Source of the DNA: Gnetum montanum | Taxonomy: Eukaryota > Streptophyta > Gnetopsida > Gnetales > Gnetaceae | Reading direction: 5' to 3' | Assembly: GCA_015680685.1 (NCBI GenBank) | Contig: MNCI01020574.1 | Location: forward strand, 1-64,000 | Length of the DNA: 64,000 nt | Shown here: positions 58,559 through 64,000 of the stretch, piece after piece | Layout of the letters: each line of letters begins with the position of its first letter | Position numbering within the stretch: position 1 is the first letter of the stretch | The notes under the pieces: model-generated | Seen by the model: only the letters and a program-made list of their open reading frames with translations | Told to the model about the DNA's origin: nothing | Database searches by the model: none | Program-made: the position numbers and the translations under genes

Positions 58559-60709
58559 TGTAGCAACCGAAAATGTCTATGGATGGAACACTAAGAGGTT
58601 GTTAGGCATATAGTTTAACCCCAGATTCGTGTGAGGGCTGTGCTGGAGAGAAACGGAAATGGGATGCCCTGAATGGTCTGGTCAATTAGACAGGAACTTA
58701 ATAGGTATAACTTAACCTTTCATAAACGTTTTTTTTAGGAGTGACGTATGCAAGTAAAGTAATGATTAACAAACATAAGACAATAAAAGTAGTGGTAAAC
58801 ACAATGATAGTAAACAAAGCATAAAAGAGACTTGGGTGAGAAGATGCACCGCCCCAAGATGGAAAATCTGATCTTTGCTTTGTTGAAAAGCATACAACTG
58901 AATATGCAACACTGGAATGGCATAGCTTACAACAGAGCAGTATGGTCATAGGTCCCTGAACTATAGCCAATAGCTCACTACTCAGGATTTTTGTGCTTTC
59001 CAATTTGCTCGCCAAAATGCCAAAATGCTAGACCTGCAAAAAGATGTCTAGAGTCAACGAAAATGCTCAAAGCTAACCAAAATGCTAAAAATGACAACTA
59101 TGGTCTCCAAAAGCCAACTCAAAAGCCAACCATGCAAAATATCCAACCCTTTGAACATTGTTCACCGGGGTATTTATAGGGCCAGAAGTAGGAGAAAAAT
59201 GTGGTCTAGATGCCACGTGTCCTGGGCCCCCACAAGGTGCAAGCATGGTTGTGCTATGTAGCTGTGTGATGTTGGATGTGAACACTATTATGGTATGACC
59301 ATACTGCTGAAATTGCATGTGCCAAAATATATAAAGCATACTAACAATGGAAGCAAAATGGAGCCTATGCTCCAAGACTACATCTTCCCTACTCTTGTGA
59401 GCAGGGTCAGGCATAGGGACAATTTTGGGAATTGATCAGGGGTATGCAAAATGAAGAAAGTTTGCTAATCTTGTCCACCAAAGAAATGCTAGGGTGAGAA
59501 TGAACATTGCCAACAAGTTTTAGAGCTAACTGAAAACATCTTGATGCCTCCATGTAAGTGTTACATTACTTACGTTGTCCATCATGTTGGCATAGCATAA
59601 GTAACTACACACTACGCTGTGCTACACTACGTAGCATAGTATAGCGTAGCCGCCAGTCTTGAAAGGAGTTTTACATAAAAGCTAAGAGCATTTGTCTAAG
59701 GCTTGGTCAGGCAAACAACTACAACTTTGTCTTCCATGCTAGAAGGCCTTTGGACCTACTGAGTTCATCCTTGGGGCCTTCTATTTTTTTGCATCCTTGC
59801 TACACTATGCTATGCTATGCAGCGTAGCACAGCGTAGCACAACGTATTAGCCAATGTGACTTGCATCCTTGTTTAATCTACAACATTTTATCTGAAAACT
59901 TTGCTTGACGTTTGAGTGGGACCAGTAGTTTTGAAGGCCAAAGCATTGCCAAATGTGATCCTCTTGCTGGGATCACTTGGCAAAGGGGCCTTTGTGCATT
60001 CTATCCTTGCTACATTGTGCTACACTACATAGCATAGCACCCAAATCCTAACTCATTTTTCCAAACATTTTATCATAGGATGTTCGTCATATCTTGATGT
60101 GTCAGCAGAGCAAGCTTGTTTGACAGTTGAAGCAATGGCAAGTGCTTTTACTTCGTCGAAGCTACCCATGTAGGAGTGTTGTCGAAGTATATCCCCGTTA
60201 TGCTGTGCTACGCTGCATAGCATGGCACAGCATAGCACTTAGATTGAGAGAATACTTGACAAAATTCACCACATTCCGTTGCGCCATATCGCTCACGCTT
60301 TAGGGATGAAATAGGGTAGATGCTCTGGAAGATTAGCTTGTTATCAATTTTCATCTTGGACATCTAATTGGTCTCTTCAAGGCTTGCTACACTATGCAGC
60401 ATAGCATAGCGTAGCAGATTTCTCCGTTAGAAAACTTGCCGAACTATTTAGCTCATCCTGAACACTTTCGACAACTCCTGACATGGTCTCTGAATGGACT
60501 GTCAGCTGGGTCAATTGTCCAGTTGGGTAGGCTGGAGAACCCAGCAAGCCTATCAGCCCTAGAGATAGAAAACTTGTCGGACTATACAATCTACACTCAG
60601 TGCCTACACTGTCTTGATGGCCCATCGTGATGCTACACTTGTGGAAGTCCTTGGCCGAATTTCAAAACTCTGCTAAGGCATAAGGGTCCTGAAATTTTAT
60701 GGTATTTCA
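58559..60709 (-). repeat. T2 5' LTR
   Basis: It is about 2.15 kb, from TGAAATACC (minus strand, at 60,709) to CGGTTGCTACA at 58,559. U3 carries quasi-palindrome clusters near 60,385-60,417, 60,198-60,238, 60,015-60,040, 59,795-59,845 and 59,605-59,650. TATAAATA lies at 59,178-59,171. The U3 sequence is only partly similar to the T1 LTR, but the end (CATTTTCGGTTGCTAC) and the palindrome design are shared. Confidence 0.85.
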
Positions 60710-60724
60710 AGGACTATTTCATCA

Positions 60725-61545
60725 TATAATTAGCCATTCTAAGTCATAAAAAATATCTCACTATCTAGGTAGCAATTCTAGGTCATTAGCAAATAGTAAA
60801 TGGGTTAGTCCCTTAGTCATTGTCTCAAAGAAATGTGGCAAGTGAAGGGTCTGCATTAACTTTTAGTTATTGAATTCAGCAACATTCAAGGATCATTTTT
60901 CTCTACCTTTTGTTGACCAAGTCCTCAATAACATTGTAGGAAACTAGTACTACAATTTCCTTGATGGGTACAGTAGGTATAATCAAATCTGCATTGCACC
61001 ACAAGATCAAGAGAAGACTATATTCACGAACCCATGGGAGAGATTTACCTACAAGCATATTTTTTTTGGCTTGTCTAATGCTCCTGCTACTTTTCAAAGA
61101 CTAGTACTGAGCATATTCCAAAAGCATATTGGTAATGAAGTAGAGGTATTCATGGATGATTTTTCCACTTATGGGTTAGACATCAAACAACCATTGGACC
61201 AACTATAGCAGGTTTTGAAAAGATGTGTTGAAACTAATTTAAAGCTCAATTGGAAAAAGAGCCATCTAATGTTCCAAGACAGTATTGTTATGCGACATAA
61301 AGTATCTCAAAAAGGAATAGAGGTATATCCAGATAAAAGGAGAGTTATTCAAAAGATCATCAAAGTCCATAGACTATTAAGAATGTTAGATCATTTCTTA
61401 GTCATATAGGATACTACAAAAGATTCATTGAAAATTTTTTAAAGATAGCAAAGCTGATAGTGAAACTAACAAGGAAAGATGCACCATTCTAATGGACAAA
61501 ACAATGTGTGAAGTCATTCAAAACATTAAAACAAAAGTTGGGTTT
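60725..61545 (+). pseudogene. Athila-like reverse transcriptase fragment
   Basis: Plus-strand frames read ANSKWVSPLVIVSKKCGK (about 60,805), KDHFSLPFVDQVLNNIVGN (60,890), FLDGYSRYNQICIAPQDQEK, then LSNAPATFQRL, EVFMDDFSTYGLDIKQPLDQ (FMDD at 61,149-61,160), LKRCVETNLKLNWKKSHLMF and HKVSQKGIEVYPDKRRVIQK. This is the Athila RT palm/thumb, with the same FMDDF box as G1 but in opposite orientation. It begins within 20-80 bases of the T2 5' LTR, so T2 inserted at or near its edge. No gag, integrase or LTR belonging to it is seen. Confidence 0.82.
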
Positions 61546-61908
61546 TTGTTGAAATGAGACAAACTGTAACTGGAATTTTAAATGGTCAGTTGCATCTTTC
61601 GAATTTGCTCGTAGCCTAGGGTTTGAGCCTTGAGGCTGGTAGATGAAATTCGGAGGCAATTATTAAGAATTTCATAAAATCCAGGAGGGATTGCAGCTCA
61701 ATTTTTTTTAAAAATAAATAACTAAGTGCTTGGCATTCTTACGTAAAACGTAATCCAACACAACAATGCTTTGCATATGTACAAGACACCCCAAACCATT
61801 GATACCACTGAAATCTTAAAAATGGATTTTATTATTCCCATTATTGATGTACTATGCGAGATATATAACCGAGTTGGCATAGTTTGGTGGTGAGCCACTA
61901 GCAAGTGG

Positions 61909-61968
61909 GGTATTTTGGTGATGTTTATTATTTTTGCAGGGTATTGGTGATGTTTATTATTTTTGCAG
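61909..61968 (+). repeat. 29-bp tandem duplication of an intron 3' end
   Basis: TGGTGATGTTTATTATTTTTGCAG-like sequence ends at 61,939 and again at 61,968, duplicating a polypyrimidine tract plus AG acceptor. The phrase preceding the T of TGGTGATG differs slightly between copies (GTATTT vs GTAT). Confidence 0.85.
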
Positions 61969-62227
61969 TAACGCTGACCAGCAATGTGTAGTGGGATGGC
62001 AACAAAGTTGCAGAAAGATAAGTTGGCATGCCATTCGTCTGAGCATTGCAAGTCTGCAACTATCACCGGACAAAGTGGTGGAAACCTACAGACCTATATG
62101 GGATCTCAGTAATGTTTTAAAATATGAAATTCCGGCCCTTTATCAAAAGCCAATTTATCCGGACTTTGCAAAAGCATCCACTGTTCCAGATCTTATTCGT
62201 GCTTATAATTATTTGTATTTATTTTGA
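61969..62227 (+). CDS. Exon-like coding segment of an unrecognised host gene
   Basis: It follows a strong acceptor (TTTATTATTTTTGCAG) and is open for 86 codons with balanced, protein-like composition: SNADQQCVVGWQQSCRKISW, then HAIRLSIASLQLSPDKVVET, then YRPIWDLSNVLKYEIPALYQ. It ends at TGA 62,225-62,227. Unlike the transposon relics around it, it has no internal stop and lies in low-repeat sequence. I do not recognise the family. It could be a terminal exon, or an internal exon with a weak donor (CAGTAATG at about 62,107). It could also be an old gene fragment. Confidence 0.4.
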
Positions 62228-63136
62228 TCATATCTTAGTCCTACTTTCATACAATGGGGTGAACTGCACAATCAACTGCATTTCTCTTAAGTATTTTCGT
62301 AATTTAGTCTTTATCAGTATAATGAGGTTTGGAAAAGTTGTCGGGTATAAACTTATTAATCATGGCCCCATGTTAACATGCAAGAGCTGATATCAACAGG
62401 GATATTGAATAAAGTGTCCCAAGCTGTTGCAGTTCAGTACAGTACGGAAACACATGCTTTACATCTTTAATGTAATTTTGAAGATATAGTCAAGTACAAA
62501 ACAGGGGAAAGCATTTGCCAGCCAAAATAAAAATCAGTAGCAGGAGCAGTTGATGCTTTTCCTTTGCAACACAGAACTTTTATGTTATTTTTCCATTCCA
62601 GAATTAACTATTTTGCTTCGGAATGGCAAATAACCTTTGAACTGTACTAAGATATCGAAAGTTGATTCTTTGACTTAATAGTATGAGTTTTGGCTTACAG
62701 AACCGAGATGACAGGTTAGATTCCAACCTGCTAATTTATGTTTAAAACATATATATTACATAACAAAGATTCTGAAACTGATATAACAAATAAGAAATGA
62801 GAAAGTCTAGTACGTGTAAATAAAAAATTTCAATTTCATATTTGACGTGGGATACACCATAATCCATAGCGTTTCTTATACCATGTGAGTCACGGTGCCT
62901 ATTATGGTCAAGAGTGTAGCCTTAGGTCAAACTTGTTAGGCTGACGCCGAGGTCTGCGTCATTTCGCCAGTCTCCGATTTGACCGGTCGTACCTTTTAAC
63001 AAGACAGTAAACATTTTTAAAATGACCGGACTCTTTTAAAAAATGATTGGGGTTGCATGGTTGTGTTAAGTCTTTGATGATGAATTCTTCGATTCTACTT
63101 TTTACATTACATTGTGTATTTATGAGCGTGGATCAT
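62228..63136. other. Low-repeat sequence, intron-like
   Basis: No transposon motif was seen. Composition is T-rich and irregular, as in plant introns. It lies between the two exon-like segments. Confidence 0.35.
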
Positions 63137-63214
63137 GGAATTTCGGTTGAGTTATCAGAGACACTTATTTTTGTTGGAATTTCGGTTGAGTTATCACAGA
63201 CACTTATTTTTGTT
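63137..63214 (+). repeat. 39-bp tandem duplication
   Basis: GGAATTTCGGTTGAGTTATC (63,137) and again at 63,176; the 39-base units differ at one position (CAGAGAC vs CACAGAC). A 39-base length preserves the frame on the plus strand. Confidence 0.95.
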
Positions 63215-63243
63215 GATTTTGGGTTTCTTTGGGTTCTTTTCAG

Positions 63244-63332
63244 TATTCATCTTTGATAAGATTGCTGAATCTGTGGATTCCACAGATTTAACATCTATTG
63301 ATGATTCAACGGCCACAAATTCACCTAACTAA
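63244..63332 (+). CDS. Possible terminal exon of a host gene
   Basis: It is preceded by TTGGGTTCTTTTCAG, a good acceptor. It encodes about 29 residues (FIFDKIAESVDSTDLTSIDD, then STATNSPN) to TAA at 63,330-63,332. The acidic/Ser-Thr-rich end resembles a disordered C-terminus. It may belong with the segment at 61,969-62,227, but phase continuity cannot be shown. Confidence 0.3.
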
Positions 63333-64000
63333 AGAAGCCGAACATGGTAAGCAAAATCCTTTCATTGTATGATAGAGGTACAAATCAGCTCACGGTTTTA
63401 TTACTTCCTGCTTGAATCAAAACAATTTGATTTTAATTACGCTAAAACTTAAAAGAATACAGAAGAAATTTTTTTAAAATATAAGTCAAATTTGCAATAT
63501 TTGCACTGTTTCTCATTACAAATTATAAAGTAATATTCCACAATACCACCTATTATAATCACCTTGCCTATGTTATAGACACAGACTCTGCTAGGATAAC
63601 TCATTTTGCTTCAACCAATCGTGTCCCAGTAAAGGCAACTAGCAAAACACTTCAAGTAAAGCATTTAAATCTCAATAAATATGTAAAAATCTAATTCATC
63701 GAAAAGGTCTCCAATGATCCAGCCAGCAAGTTTAAAAAGTAACAATATTTCAACGTCAACCCCTTTCCATGAGAGTCGACATCCTCCTGCCCATCAACAT
63801 ACCTTAATCATAGTTCACAAAGGAAACCTGTTACGATTGTAGCAATACATTGCAGCGATTTTGATACTAAGAAACTGATGTTCGCCATCATCCTGCTTCT
63901 CAAAATTCATGGTATTTACATTTTTACTTCATAACTTCTTCAAAGTGTGTTCATTCTGACTTTTGATTTCAATTATTTCCCCAGAAGAAGTTCGAAAAGT
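63333..64000. other. Unassigned low-repeat sequence at window end
   Basis: No gene or repeat recognised. It could be 3' UTR and downstream sequence of the putative host gene. Confidence 0.3.

Larger units (their letters stand above)
42660..60709 (-). mobile_element. T2: Tat-lineage Ty3/gypsy retrotransposon with antisense gene
   Basis: T2 is 18.05 kb long and reads right to left: 5' LTR (60,709-58,559), primer-binding site, gag, protease, a single hairpin motif, antisense gene (plus strand), array B2, pol (RT-gRH-aRH-IN), array B3, 3' noncoding region, polypurine tract, 3' LTR (43,681-42,660, truncated). The order is identical to T1 but the LTR U3 differs, so T2 is a related subfamily. A solo LTR (X3) interrupts it between the B2 array and pol. 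Its left terminus and target duplication are lost. All sense-strand frames contain stops. Confidence 0.9.

Overview
This is a gene-poor, repeat-dominated window of a seed-plant nuclear genome. Large, old, nested LTR retrotransposons of the Tat and Athila lineages of Ty3/gypsy, a LINE relic, widespread C-to-T type decay and low gene density suggest a very large genome. A gymnosperm is plausible, but this is inference. Almost every coding stretch is a pseudogene with stops and frameshifts. No rRNA, tRNA, CRISPR or bacterial-type gene was seen.

Layout. (1) 1-5.7 kb: minus-strand Tat-lineage remnant T0 (aRNase H, gRNase H, RT, gag), whose RT is split by an LTR (X1, 1.40-2.37 kb). (2) 5.7-11.4 kb: AT-rich, mostly unassigned, with a LINE zinc-finger relic near 7.6 kb and a 307-bp tandem duplication at 10.0-10.6 kb. 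(3) 11.44-12.28 kb: LTR X2. (4) 12.8-23.0 kb and 40.9-42.65 kb: a minus-strand Athila-like element G1 (LTR X4, G-rich tract, third ORF, integrase, RNase H, RT, protease, gag), cut in two by T1. (5) 23,030-40,876: full-length plus-strand Tat element T1 with two LTRs of about 1.6 kb and a 5-bp target duplication GGTAG. (6) 42.66-60,709: minus-strand Tat element T2, with a complete 5' LTR and a 3' LTR truncated to its U3, and a solo Athila-type LTR (X3, duplication CTATC, with a 150-N gap) inside it. (7) 60.8-61.5 kb: plus-strand Athila RT fragment. (8) 61.6-64 kb: low-repeat sequence with two exon-like segments that may be the 3' end of a host gene.

The most interesting feature is shared by T1 and T2. 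Between protease and RT, each carries a long gene in the opposite orientation to gag-pol. It has its own TATA box, a homologous ATG and first exon (119 bp in both), conserved splice sites, and exon lengths that match closely (119/119, 449/450, 277/275, 1039/1053, 322/313, 135/138 bp). The protein, of perhaps 1,000 residues, matches no family I recognise; it has an acidic repeat region and, in T1, a possible coiled-coil tail. Its introns could survive retrotransposition because they are antisense to the genomic RNA.

The modules gag-PR / antisense gene / pol / 3' noncoding are separated in both elements by arrays of a short motif: a stem (GGCC..GGCC or GGTC..GACC) next to TAAACTAGCA. The stem bases covary between arrays. 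The LTR U3 regions also carry clusters of CTACGCTATGC / GCATAGCGTAG quasi-palindromes.
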